A DNA stretch of 64,000 nucleotides from Nematostella vectensis (taxonomy: Eukaryota; Cnidaria; Anthozoa; Actiniaria; Edwardsiidae): NCBI RefSeq assembly GCF_932526225.1, contig NC_064036.1:6021519-6085518 (forward strand), written 5' to 3'. A model generated the notes under the pieces. It was given only the letters and a program-made list of their open reading frames with translations. It searched no databases and was not told the origin of the DNA. Positions within the stretch are counted from its first letter, which is position 1, and each line of letters begins with the position of its first letter. The position numbers and the translations under genes are program-made. This document shows, one piece after another, positions 53,202 to 64,000 of the stretch.

Positions 53202-54015
53202 ATGGACTACCTTCAACGCCTCATCGAAAAGACCGAGCACTTTTTTTTACCAGAAAGCACTCGACGAAAGTGGATATAACTACACGCTGCACTACGAACC
53301 AAACACCACAAGCAAACGCAAGAACCGCCAGCTCAACAACATCATCTGGTACAACCCCCCTTTTAGCAAGAACACAAGCACCAACATCGGCCACAGATTC
53401 CTCTCACTCATAGACAAGCACTTCCCTAAAGACCACAAACTCAGAAAAATCTTCAACCGGAACACAATCAAAATCAGTTATAGCTGCATGAGCAACACCA
53501 AGCAGATAATTGACAGCCACAACAAACTCATAATCGCCTCATCAATAACAACCGAAGACGCCCCTACCTCCCTCGCCACCGCCAATAACAAAACATGCAA
53601 CTGCAGACAAAAGAACGCGTGCCCCCTTGACGGAAACTGCCTCCAATCATCTGTTATCTACCAAGCTACTGTAACAAGAAAGGACAACAACACCTCCGGC
53701 CCATACGTAGGACTAACCGAGAACGAATTCAAGACAAGAGAAACCACACCGCCTCATTCCGACACGCTAAACACAGAAACTCGACCGAAAAGCAAGTACA
53801 TATGGAGCCTTAAAGACAACGACATAGAACACTTTATTTCATGGAAAATCCTGTCATCTCACTCCGCCTACAACAGCTCTAGCAAAAGATGTAATCTCTG
53901 CCTCAAAGAAAAACTTATCATTATCCGCCAACCCAAGCTATCAACTTTAAACAAGCGTAACGAGCTAGTGTCTTCGTGCCGCCACAGGAACAAAGCCTTG
54001 TTATGCAACAGCTGA
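53202..54015 (+). mobile_element. Penelope-like element fragment, C-terminal part with GIY-YIG endonuclease
   Basis: Reads MDYLQRLIEKTEHF, then after a T-run frameshift YQKALDESGY, NIIWYNPPFSKNTSTNIG, LIDKHFPKDHKL and KIFNRNTIKISYSCM. The GIY-YIG region follows with CNCRQKNACPLDGNC, VIYQATV, PYVGLTENEFKTR, SKYIW and CNLCLKEKL. This is the thumb and C-terminal endonuclease of an EN+ Penelope-like element. The T8 run near 53242 needs one base fewer for continuity, so the copy is dead. A stop follows LLCNS. Confidence 0.9.
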
Positions 54016-54094
54016 ACTATTCAATTTCATCATAACAGCCATTCAAATTTCGCGCCCTATTTTTATGTTAATTTTATACATAGATAGTATATAA

Positions 54095-54125
54095 GTGATG
54101 GTAGCAACCACGAAACAGGCTTGTA
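54095..54125 (+). ncRNA. Eroded hammerhead ribozyme of the Penelope-like element
   Basis: About 80 bp after the element's stop: GTGATGG, then stem-II-like bases, then CACGAAACAGGCTTGTAG. The GAAA and stem III side survive. The CTGATGA side carries changes at two core positions (C to G and A to G), so cleavage is not expected. Confidence 0.55.
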
Positions 54126-54167
54126 GAGATGAAACTGTAGTTCGCGTGTTTTTTTTTCTACAAACCA

Positions 54168-54169
54168 AG

Positions 54170-54196
<27 letters not shown>
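54168..54196. repeat. (TA)n microsatellite
   Basis: Perfect TA dinucleotides at the 3' end of the Penelope-like element. Confidence 0.97.
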
Positions 54197-54200
<4 letters not shown>

Positions 54201-54295
54201 TAGCTTACCTCAAAACCCAAGATAAATTATACGTAAGAAGATAAAATGACTAGCAGACAGCTTTCTTTGTTTTCGAGATTTTTAGTTGAGTTGGT

Positions 54296-54385
54296 TGACC
54301 TCTTGGATTGAACATTTGAACCTATCTGTGATAAAGAAAGGAACGGCTCTGTTCCTATTGAGCTACACAGCGCTAAGGTCTTCTA
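54296..54385 (-). repeat. tRNA-like sequence, probable SINE remnant
   Basis: The reverse strand has GTAGCTCAATAGGAACAGAGC, a D-arm-like stem-loop, and a GGTTCAAAT B-box-like motif. GACCT and AGGTC at the ends could pair. The anticodon arm is not convincing. Confidence 0.3.
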
Positions 54386-54837
54386 CATATGAATTAAGAT
54401 AATGTAAAAAAGCAAAAGAAGACGCTGCGTGGAAGTACAGTAGTTATATTACACCTTGTCCTATCTTTTTTTTCAGTTTCCGTTGTGTAGACAGGTCAGT
54501 GAGTTTTAAACTAATAAAAGAAAGATTTATGAGTCATCTTTGAAATATATATATTCATGTATAAATACAACCGTTATCCGAAATGTTGTCTAATCCGAGA
54601 AATATTTACATATATAGATACCTTTTGTCTTGTAATCAACCACAGACAGGCGTAGCCTTTCAGCCGTGAAGCGCCTACTCGCCTTGAAGCTGGTTTAGGT
54701 TTGTAGAATCAAGGATTTTAGCCCTAATTCCTCTTAAAGTTGCTATTGCTTCTTTTAATTTGCCAATGCCATGTTAAGGAAAGCTAGGATGGCAAATAAT
54801 ATATATATTTTTTGCGGCTTATCAACAGCAGGATCCC

Positions 54838-54905
54838 ACTCTCACCTGATGAGTGGAAACCCGCGACAGGCTTGTATGAATGAAACTGTGTTTTTCTACA
54901 TATCC
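54838..54905 (+). mobile_element. Second Penelope-like terminal fragment with eroded hammerhead
   Basis: CTGATGA (54846-54852), a stem-II-like GTGG with its partner, then GCGACAGGCTTGTA and GAAACTGTGTTTTTCTACA. It is homologous to 54095-54165. Here CTGATGA is intact, but the GAAA position reads GACA, so it also should be inactive. Combining the conserved half of each copy gives a standard hammerhead core. Confidence 0.6.
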
Positions 54906-56440
54906 AAATCTACCCCCTCTGCACCTGAATAACGAGCACTGTTTTATGATCGTCTGCACTCACGCATTATATTTGTATATAAGATCATCTTGGTACATAT
55001 CATATAGAGATAGAAGAACAATGTACTATCAAGTCTTGTGTAGCTTCCCCTGTGGGCGGTGCCTAATACGTCATTACGTCGAATAAAAAAAAACAAAACA
55101 CCCACACCCACATCGGAGAGCCGTATAGCCTATGATCATTAAACACAAAGAACCTAGTAACCGAAACGTGCAGTCCATGGGCTATAAGACCAAAAGCTTT
55201 TTTCCAGTTCTCCCGAAGGTTTCGAATATATTTATTCATGACAAAATCAGGAGTATTGGAGTATAAATCTGTGCTGGAATACAGATTTATTAAAGATTAT
55301 TTAGTTTCTTTTTATTTCAACGTCTCATTTCACAAATTGCTGTCAAAGAACTAGCAATAATCTACTATCAAAAGAATAATAAAACAAACGCAAATATAAG
55401 GAAATTTGTAACAGATTTATTGATCACTTCTTTTTAAAAAAAGGATCAGACAGTTAACTTCAAAATCATCGCTTCGGCTACTGAATGACACTGGTTTACC
55501 ATGGTTGGAGAGGACCCATCGCAAGTGGTGGGGGAGGGGGGCAAAAGTTGGGGGGAAGTGTGGGTATTGGTTTCAGGGGGGTGGGTTGGGTGGTGGTTTC
55601 AAATTATAAGGGATAACTTAGGTTTTTATGCAAGAGATTTTCAACTGTTCAAAAATTTGTTGGGGGGGGGGGGGGGGGTGGGGGGGCTTCTGCCTCCCCT
55701 GAATCGGCAATAGATCCCGTATCTTTTGATACTGTTCGAGACATAGGCCTTTGCCCAGAAGCCTAGCATAATGACAAAAAGTTGAACCGACCGAAATCCA
55801 ACGCAAGCTCGCATGTATGACTTATAAATACAATGTTTTGCTTGCTTGACTTCCCCCGTCTCGTGGAGGCGGGAGCAACTAAGATGGCATAGACAAATTA
55901 AAATACTAAGTACTCTACACTTGCTAAAATTGACATAATATCATGCTAATTCATACAAATTGTCCAACGCTCATATTTCGAACTACACTCTTTTTTTCTA
56001 TAAGGAACTTTTTTTTATAAAAACGTCGAGCCTGAGATTTTACCACATTTTAAGAACATGCTAAGAACATGCCGAGGCTCAGATGGTAGAACAAATTTCT
56101 TTTTTAGCCCTGATGCGCTCTAAACAAATGTAGAATCAAATTTTACAACCTTATTATTGCTATTGATCATTTGTGTAATTCTCTAATATGGGTATCATAT
56201 TCGTATTTACACTAAAATTCGTTAAGAACATATTCAGCCTTAATAGATTGTATTCATTCACAGAATTTGAATTAAGGATTTCAACGATATTGGACTAATA
56301 CCACATTAAATCTCAATCTCCCAAGAGTGGACAGAACCAATAACAAAACTGAATAGACTGTTGTACATGTTACTAAACATGGTTTTGGTGTGAATGCAGC
56401 ATAAGATAAAATTGCATTGTTGCTAAAGTAATATTTCCTC
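54906..56440. other. Non-coding, with G-rich element near 55500-55690
   Basis: Between ~55520 and 55690 the plus strand is G-rich, with runs of up to ~18 G, resembling the G-rich interiors of the MITE fragments elsewhere. Otherwise nothing was recognised. Confidence 0.45.
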
Positions 56441-56449
56441 ACGTTATTT

Positions 56450-57022
56450 GACCGCGGTGATCCTAGATACTAATCAGATACAAAACAGATACTTAAAACG
56501 GTCAGGGGGCTACTTCATAAAAAAAATTAAAATAATAAAAATACCTATTAACCGAGTTAAATCAACTAGAATCGATGCCATCTGGGGAAAGTCATTATTA
56601 ATATGGTTTCTAAAAATATTTACAGCAACTTCTGTAATAACGCCTAGACTAATGCCTGGTTAGAATATTATGTCTAGTTTCTGGTTTAGGCACTGGCTAT
56701 TTTCTATGCAATACACAAGGATATAACTATCATATGCATTTCTAAAACGTTTTCAAACAGAAAACGTCTACTTTTGTACGTTTTGGCGCCAACATAATAA
56801 ATGTTGTCGACGGTAAAGACCAGCCTCCTAAATCCGCTAAAAAGCGCAAAAATTGCTGTAAAAAAAATTATCTTGACGTATTTGCAACCATACTATTTTT
56901 ATGCAGAAAATAAATCATTTTTTTTTTTGTTATTAACAATTACCGCCCCTCCCTTGCTATTATTTTGTGTTTAGTATCTGATTAGTATCTAAGAAATTTT
57001 TGTATCCAAGATCACCGCGGTC
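56450..57022. mobile_element. hAT-like MITE with target-site duplication
   Basis: The ends GACCGCGGTGATC and GATCACCGCGGTC are perfect inverted repeats, and subterminal GATACTAATCAGATAC is also inverted. The flanks carry CGTTATTT on both sides (7-8 bp, the exact edge ambiguous by one base), matching the 8-bp duplication of hAT transposons. The ~570-bp interior has no transposase. Confidence 0.82.
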
Positions 57023-57248
57023 GTTATTTGAGATAAAATTGCAAAACAAGGAGTAAAAAAGTAGCGTTCCATTTACAGGAATTCCTCTATTTTAGTAGGA
57101 ACGTTTCCTCGGAACTGGAAATGTTTAAGACACAACTCCGCTTATTGTTTATTAGTGCCTTGTATTACTTGCTTGTCATGCATTATTGTTGTGATGTCGA
57201 TCCCTTTTTCAATGTATTCTTCTATATGTGATATTGTTTTTTTTTTAA

Positions 57249-57490
57249 TTAGAAAGCATTGTACCTAACACGGAAACATAAAACCTTTTTTTTTGTAATA
57301 AAATTTTTTTCGTCAACCCAGGCCGTGCACGATTAATATCATACTTGAAAAAAAAAATATATATATATATATTATATTATATTCGCCTGGGTTGACGAAA
57401 AAAATTTTATTACAAAAAAAAGGTTTTATGTTTCCGTGTTAGGAATGATATGACAATTTGTCTTTGTTATATCATTTGCTTTCTAATCAC
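57249..57490. mobile_element. Foldback element with ~58-bp perfect arms
   Basis: CCTAACACGGAAACATAAAACC through to CGTCAACCCAGG (57266-~57323) is inverted at ~57387-57443, around an AT-rich core with (TA)n. Weaker outer pairing joins TTAGAAAGCA (57250) to TGCTTTCTAA (57477). Non-coding. Confidence 0.9.
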
Positions 57491-59094
57491 CAATTTCAAT
57501 ATTACTAACTGAGGCTATGATACCTTAGGCTATGTACGTTTTAAGCATTCTGAAGTTCTGAAGTCTTAAGCGAATTGAATGCATACTGAAAAACGTTTCT
57601 ATGAAAAGGTTCTCAAAAGTGTACACAACTTGTTTTAAGAAAACTCCCAAAAGCGAAAAACGTAAAAGTAAATAAGAGCCAAACACTTGGCACAAGCAAG
57701 GATATCATAGAGTGATTCCTTATTTCGCTTTGGCTTATCATTTATTTATTTAACACTTAAATTATGAAACTTAAATGACTTCTCATATTTCTATTAGAAA
57801 AAACCGTCAACTGTTGTTGTCAGTGCAAAATTGTCAAATCGAATTGTTCAATTCGTACCATGCGCTGGCTTCCGTCATATTAATATCAAATGCAGAAGAT
57901 TATAGATGAATCTTACGATTAGTTTACTTATCATCATTATTTTTTACAAATAATTAATACCCTATAAGCGCAGTCGTCTGTCTTTCAATCGCCATTCGCC
58001 ATTACAAGATGTAGTATCTCTTGGAGACGAGAGTTTAAGTTATTTATGATTTGAAAAGTATTCTATCGATTAGAGTCTCACAGTACCTGGTAGATCCCGG
58101 ACTTCAGAGTAAATAAAAAAGCTTGCAGCGAGGCCTCTTCGACAGTCTGTTCGCACCTTCATTAACTGTCTTGTTTCCATCTACTAAACAGCTTAAATTG
58201 TTGGCTGCTTGGCCGCTATTCTATGGACTAATGATGCTATTAGAATAACCATTCAGCTAATGTAATTAATGAACATACATTTTGATTGGATAGTCCAGCA
58301 GTTTTTGTCGATGCGATTTTGTTTCTATGTTTTTTTATTGGTGGAAGCAGAGCAAGGCTTAGAATAAAGTTTTACTTAAAAATCAAGAAAAAATAGACAC
58401 ACAGACATCTTTCATTGGGAACTTACACTGAAGAGCTGACCCATATCAATGACATGCAAAAAATAGGTTTTTTTTAATGAAATGCATTTTGATATACCTA
58501 CCTTGCAAAAACTCTATGTATTTTAGAGTATTTTTTAAACTCTATGTATTTTATGAATTTTTACTTCCGGCGAGCCGACGAAAACCTCAAACGACAAAAG
58601 AAACTATCACAGGCCATCCGCTCTAAATTATCAGTCACATCCACGAAGAACACGCTGCTTTCATAATTTTGAACTACTGTTCGCGTTTTAAAAATCATCG
58701 GAGATTGTTACGCAATTGAGTGGAAGTAAACTGATGCGAATGCCGCTTTTTTAAATGTCTATACAGACCACTAAAAAAAATCTTCATTTTTAATCCCTGA
58801 TTTACATAAATTGACAAAAACGTTTTTTAGACCTTTTTACGGTCACTGCTAAAGCCCTGTTTCGATTTCGAGTTTGCTGCTTAGTTTTTATTCCTCAACG
58901 CATTTCTGTGGTCAGTATACCAATGTATTGGTGACCTGGCAGAGATAATGCCTCAGAACACAATCAGTCTTCTAAAAGTTCTTAGATTGCTTATTCTGAC
59001 CTGTCTTACATTAGGGTTCACCTCTGATGTCCTTTTTAAATTCCATATCCTTTAATCTTGACCAAATCAACTGGCAATGCCTGTATTTCATATA
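57491..59094. other. Non-coding, nothing recognised
   Basis: AT-rich. The stretch at 58575-58660 resembles 28020-28130 (shared AAACCTCAA, then CGCTCTA, then ATCAGTCACATCC), marking a dispersed repeat. Confidence 0.5.
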
Positions 59095-59600
59095 CAGTGG
59101 AACCTGGATTTTACAATATGACTCGGGAGAAAAAAATGTATCGTAAATCGAGGTATCGTTAGAAAGAGGTCCTCGATTTTACGATATAAAGGAAAATCCA
59201 TTGAAAATATCGTTGTAGCGAGGTCGGGTTAATTATCAACTTTAAAAAAAATAATAATATTGTAATTGTACTCTGTGTAGGACTGTACAGTTACTCTTTG
59301 TAAACTGAAATCTGCATTTAACAAGATCTGTCAAGTCAAGAAAATCGATTAACTGTACTTTACGTCTGTGGTGTCTTGGGATTTCCTCGCTTTGTTGAAA
59401 GACAGAATCAGTAATAACGTTGTATCGAGGTAAAAAATTACGCTCGGGGGAACAGATTTGTATCGTAAAATCGAGAATATCGTTGTACCCAATATCCCCA
59501 TACATTTCACTGTATTTCCGCCGGGAGCCGGGAGAAAGGAACGACATCGTAAAATAGAGGTTTGCATAAAATCCAGTACCGTAAAACCCAGGTTCCACTG
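59095..59600. mobile_element. Tigger/pogo-like MITE
   Basis: The ends CAGTGGAACCTGGATTTTAC and GTAAAACCCAGGTTCCACTG are inverted repeats flanked by TA on both sides, matching the CAGTGGAACCTC-type ends and TA target of Tigger/pogo elements. The interior has further TCGTAAAATCGAG-type repeats and no transposase. A 118-codon minus frame inside it is an artefact. Confidence 0.88.
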
Positions 59601-59602
59601 TA

Positions 59603-61690
59603 CTCTCTATAAAATTAGAGGGGGGTGATCGTCCAATCTGTCTTGGTATAAAATTCTATTAACTTCTATCCCTTAAGGCTAGTTCAAAATTTTTCTTCTT
59701 CTGATATTCCTTGGGGGTCTTAGGGGGCTGGTTGACCACCACATCCTAATAACTACTGGACATGAATGTAGTAAAAAAAAAAAGGATGAAATGAAATGTG
59801 CTTGGAGTTAGAAATTGCTTCGAGACCACACCGTGTGTGCTATCTTTTAGGGGTAAGAACTGCAGTGGCGGTTTTAGGATTTAGAAAGGGGGGGGGGGGA
59901 AGTGACTTTTATGACAGGCTGTCTCGATTTTTTTTTCAGATTTTAAGAAATAATATATTTCATGTTACAAAATCTACAAAATTTCAAGAATACATCTATT
60001 TTCCCTGTTTGTGAAAATCACGTTACATATTGAAGTTTTGAATTAGTAGAGAAAGAACCAAAAGCATAACAGCTCCTCTTACTACGGACTTTACTGGAGG
60101 AACACTTAGAAAAGAAAATAATGGCATCCGCCATGGTTGCGCTGCAATTAAACGCCTTCAGACTTCCATTCTGTCAAGCGACACTATTACATATCCTATC
60201 GTGCAACCCAGCAAATTTTGCAAAAATCTTCCAGTTTGCGTTTTCTTTTTTCGGGTGCAAGTGCATCAATCAAAACACAATTTTAAAGGAATTCTGCCAG
60301 CGAGTTATCAAAAAAAATTGAGAAGTTCATGGTAAGAAACCAACATATTGCGTGCTATATTGCAGGCGGTGGCAAACGACTATATTCAGTGAATGAATGT
60401 AGCATCCTTTCGGCGTATGGTGTTGACTTAGTTATTCCCACATAACCTTCTACGAGCTCATTTAAGAACTCATATGCCTATGCCCGCGGCAGTTGGTAAA
60501 AATCTCATTTTTTGCCAGGAATTCTTGTATCGCTGTTGCTAAAGCTTTGCCAGTGGGGCATGTTGATAAGTTCCTCGCAGCTTTAGTTTGCTTATCCACT
60601 CTACTATGTGTTAGCATGAATTTTCTAGTTGCGCTCCGTCAAGCAATTGGTAGGGGGGATGGCTCTCCACAAAAGTAGACGCTATGGTGATCGCCCTATC
60701 TTTTAGGGCATTCAATTCAACCAACTGCTATAAAATGCTTACGCTTTTGCTATCCATTAGGGGTCTTACAGTGATTTTAGAGCTTAGGATAAGAAATTGC
60801 TTCGACCACACCCAATGTGCTATCTTTTAGTGTTTAAAAATGTTGTTGAAGTGCTTTTCTGTTTCGCCAGTCAGAACGTTCTGATTCAAAATGCATGCCT
60901 TGTTTCGCCTAGTGCAGTGGCCTGGCTTTCTGTCACGAACTTTGCTTGAATTCCGTACAGTGAATAGCATCGCGATACATCCAATTCGGCTATAACAATT
61001 TGCAACGATTTATCTTTTTATGTTTAAAACGCTGTTTTTTTTTTCGCCCAAAAGGGGGGTGACCCCGTCACCACCCCTGGATTCGTCACTGGCTACTGTT
61101 GACCACACCCAAAGTGCTTTCCCTTTTAAAATGGATTTTTCCGACGTTCGCCTTATTTAATTTATGGAAGTCCACCCTACTGGGCTTATTTCCTTCACAT
61201 CACACTTGAAAACAAAAATTTCGATTGCGCTGTTTATGCTCGTTTTTTTTTTCTTGGCTTAGCGAGCCGTTCTGCAGAATGTGTCCGTCTAAAATCATTG
61301 GCAGGTATTTTTGACTGATTCACACACTGCGCCGCGTCGGGAAGTTTCTTTTAAAATACCACAGGGTCCCCACCAAAGAAACAAAAGAGCTTCCTCGTTC
61401 GGGAAGAGACACGTGTTCAGTTCAGTCGTTAGAGATAACCCAGGGGGAGGGGAATGTAATACTACCCTTTTTAGTCTTCCTTTCTAGTCCAATATTCCTG
61501 CAAAATTTTATACAAAAACTGTATGTTATTAAATAAAACTGTGATATCTACGGAAAAAAATATATTTTGTACTCAATATTACTCAATATCTTGTTTTCTT
61601 GTGTAGTTTGAGATGGTCCTATTGCTTTTGCTACCTACCCTTCCCTAAGAAGAAAGTATTCGGTTAAATATTACACAATCACCATCAAAC
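59603..61690. other. Non-coding, mosaic of dispersed repeats
   Basis: AGAAATTGCTTCGA, then CCACACC, then TGTGCTATCTTTTAG occurs at ~59812 and ~60808, with a partial copy near 61095. CAGTGGCGG and G-run sequence near 59870, and CACCCCTGGATTCGTCACTGG near 61070, look like MITE ends. Frames at 60121-60321 and 60493-60678 have no recognisable domain. Confidence 0.5.
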
Positions 61691-61831
61691 ATGGCGGCCA
61701 TTGGAAGATTGTTGTGTGTCGGGAGAAATGCTAACAAGCTTCTGTTTCCTGTAGCTCGGGCAGGAGTATGTAGACAGTTATCAGTGTCTGTTGACGATCA
61801 TCTAACTGGACTAACAAGCGAACAAATTCAT
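61691..61831 (+). CDS. IVD: Probable first exon of isovaleryl-CoA dehydrogenase
   Basis: Opens AACATGGCGGCC. The first ~30 residues are basic and hydrophobic with no acidic residue, a mitochondrial presequence pattern (GRLLCVGRNANKLL, then CRQLSVSV). It then reads VDDHLTGLTSEQIH, resembling the VDDxxxGLxxEQ segment at the start of mature IVD, a flavoprotein of leucine breakdown. A GTACGT donor follows at 61832, phase 0. No second exon was found before the window end. Other acyl-CoA dehydrogenases are possible. Confidence 0.55.
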
Positions 61832-62101
61832 GTACGTATCAAACGAGAAAAGCCACGAAAGTTGTCGAGTTTTAATGTTGATGTTGAAATCCCTTCAGAC
61901 GCGGACCCTGTCTTTACTGTAAAATTGATTATTTGTTTGTATTTCTTGTCTAATTTAAGTGTCTAGTCATGTATCTTTGTTGTGAGCAATGCGTTTTATG
62001 TATTTTTAAAATTTCTAATTGTTTTGACTGGGATGTCCCCCTCCCCCCTAGGAAAGGTCTACCGGCGGAACCAGTAGATTTCGCTTAGTTATAGGGGTAG
62101 G

Positions 62102-64000
62102 GATGTCATACTAGGATCACCATTTATTTCCTTTCTAATCTGAACCAAAAAAAACATTCTGTTGTGAAATGCAAAGACAACATCACTAAGCGCAGATGTG
62201 CTACGTTATTTAACACATATTTGACATTCTGTCATATGCATTTTGTATCCATTTGTATCGGATTAGTAACAAAAAACCTTGTTTTAGAAGCGCGTCTTGT
62301 TAGAGGTAACACATGCAAGTGTGCGTAGTTTTAGCCTTTCGATTGCGTTCCGATTTCCGTTGAAAGTTTCGAATAAGAAACAAAAAAATCCTTGTTTAGA
62401 GATAATACCGCAAGCGTGCAAAGGGCACGATTGTAGCTGGAATTTGTTACTTATAAATTACCCACTTCTTTATATGTACATGTGCTGAATGAATACAATC
62501 AAAATCCAATCTGAAACAATTGTAAGTGATTTTAAAGTACTTTGAAGAATTCAAAGCAATTCAAAGTTTAAGATCTGGCCCCACACATTTGGGATATCTG
62601 GAAATATTATGCAATTATAGCCTAGCCTAGGTTGCTGTTGTCAATCAAAACTTTAGATAACATCGCCTTACTAGTTACAGTTACTCAAGTTAAGGAGTGA
62701 GCGTAAGGTATAGGGGTAGGGATGTACAAGGATTACGATTTATTTTCGTTCTAATCTCTACAGAAATCCGAATCCGGGTTTGGTGGTTTGTCTTGTTTGG
62801 TGGTTTGTCTTAATACTTTCCTTTATATTGCCACTACCGACGTTGATCAGTAACAGGTTCTGTCAGTAGGTAAAGGCAATAATAGCAGTAATTGATAATT
62901 CAATTGGCTTAATAGCTTTAGGACCACTCGGCGTACTGTAACGTACCATGCACAAAATGCAAGGGGAGGCGATTAAACATTCCGTTGTGACTTGCCAAAA
63001 TAACTTCAGTAATGGCAAGTGCGCTACGTTATTTCACGCATATTTGACTTTCATTCAAATGCAATTTGTATCCCATTTCCGTTGAACGTTTTTTAGTATC
63101 CTGATTAGTAACAGAAAACCCTTGTTTAGAAGCTCGTCCTGTTAGAGGTAACACAAAATATTATACTGTAATACTGCAAGCGTCCGTAGTTATAGCGTGC
63201 CGAGGGCTTCATGTGTACCTTTGCAGACAAAGAAAAATACAAAGAACGAAGTATTTTACAACTTTGTTTATTTGTTATATCCTACATCAAACGTATTACC
63301 CTATTTAACAATTTCTAAGTGTGTGTAAACTTGCAGCCGTTTTGGACTCGTCACGCGTTTGATGGGGCTAACAGGAGTGTGCTCTATCCTGTTTTGATAA
63401 TTCTTAGCATAACTGATTGATGCATATCTCATTCGGTATATTTTATTTATAGTATGATTTTCGTTCTAAATAAAACTTGAACTGGAAAACACAAAGAAAA
63501 GTAAGCATTTAGTTGAGGGAGAGGGGGGTTTTATGGTATTTGAAATGAGGCAGAAATACGAAAATCTTTTTCGAGGTGTCCCCAATGAATAGATGACAAT
63601 TTAGATTTAATAGGATTGCATATATGTATATCCATTTCGTAGTTACGTATACATGCTTTTTTTAAATGGAAATGCTTACAGTCCCTTTTTAGAACAAGTA
63701 CACTCGTTTTGGGGGTTTTGTTTCTTATTCGGAACTTTCAACGGAAATCGGAATGCTAAACCTACGAAGGCTAAAACTACGAACGCTTTGGAGCATCTAA
63801 CAAGACATGCTTCTAAAACAAGGTTTTTTTGTTACTAATCCAATACAAATGGATACAAATTGCATATGACAGAATGTCAAATATGCGTTAAATAACGTAG
63901 CACATCTGCGCTTCGTGATGTTGTCTTAGCATTTCACAACAGAATGTATTTTTTTGGTTCAGATTAGAAAGGAAAAAAATGGTGATCCCAGTATGACATC
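62102..64000. mobile_element. Long terminal-inverted-repeat element, right edge at window end
   Basis: The ~300 bp at 62102-62400 (beginning GATGTCATACTAGGATCACC) is inverted at 63705-64000 (ending GTATGACATC), with shared GCACATCTGCGCTT and CGTTATTTAACAC-type stretches. A third, direct partial copy lies at ~62705-63205. No transposase frame is present. It would sit in the first intron of the IVD-like gene. Confidence 0.8.

Noticed and set aside
59242-59598. 118-codon minus-strand frame
   Set aside because: Lies inside the Tigger/pogo-like MITE and includes its terminal repeat.
60121-60678. Two short plus-strand frames (66 and 61 codons)
   Set aside because: Sequence lies in dispersed repeat material; no domain or credible junction.

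Overview
This is an animal nuclear genome window. It holds spliced genes with GT-AG introns, long introns, dense DNA-transposon debris, Penelope-like retroelements and many minisatellites. The gene set and repeat style fit an anthozoan cnidarian such as the starlet sea anemone Nematostella. That assignment is inference from general character, not from a database match.

Layout. 1-10.6 kb: inverted-repeat elements, a possible two-exon gene (3189-8706), a ~940 bp compound tetranucleotide microsatellite, and a foldback element (7.30-7.80 kb) whose two arms each carry an intact type I hammerhead ribozyme, on opposite strands. 10.6-27.2 kb: a 21-exon M1 aminopeptidase gene (997 codons, all splice phases consistent, all catalytic residues present). 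It hosts two minus-strand genes in its introns: a 176-aa single-pass membrane protein in intron 2, and a broken class A GPCR in intron 20. 28.1-34.2 kb: minisatellites and a decayed tandem copy of the aminopeptidase that keeps only counterparts of exons 1, 2, 20 and 21. 35.0-40.3 kb: a divergent pair, a BET1L/GS15-like SNARE (minus) and an F-box/LRR protein (plus). 41.0-47.6 kb: a seven-exon minus-strand gene for a small glutamate-receptor-like channel with a potassium-channel selectivity filter (TTVGYGD) and no amino-terminal domain. One of its introns is filled with a 77-bp tandem array that carries repeated copies of the gene's own exon end and 5' splice site. 50-64 kb: a Cys-codon-rich simple array, Penelope-like element fragments in opposite orientations with eroded hammerhead relics, several MITEs (hAT-like, Tigger/pogo-like, foldback), the probable first exon of isovaleryl-CoA dehydrogenase, and a long terminal-inverted-repeat element running to the window end.

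The genes are not a pathway. The notable relations are structural: nested genes, a bidirectional promoter, convergent 3' ends of the F-box and channel genes, and tandem repeats that have grown inside or at the edge of coding sequence (the GPCR loops, the channel's splice donor, and the pseudogene's first exon). Exon coordinates were read by eye from splice consensus and frame continuity. No alignments or database searches were run.
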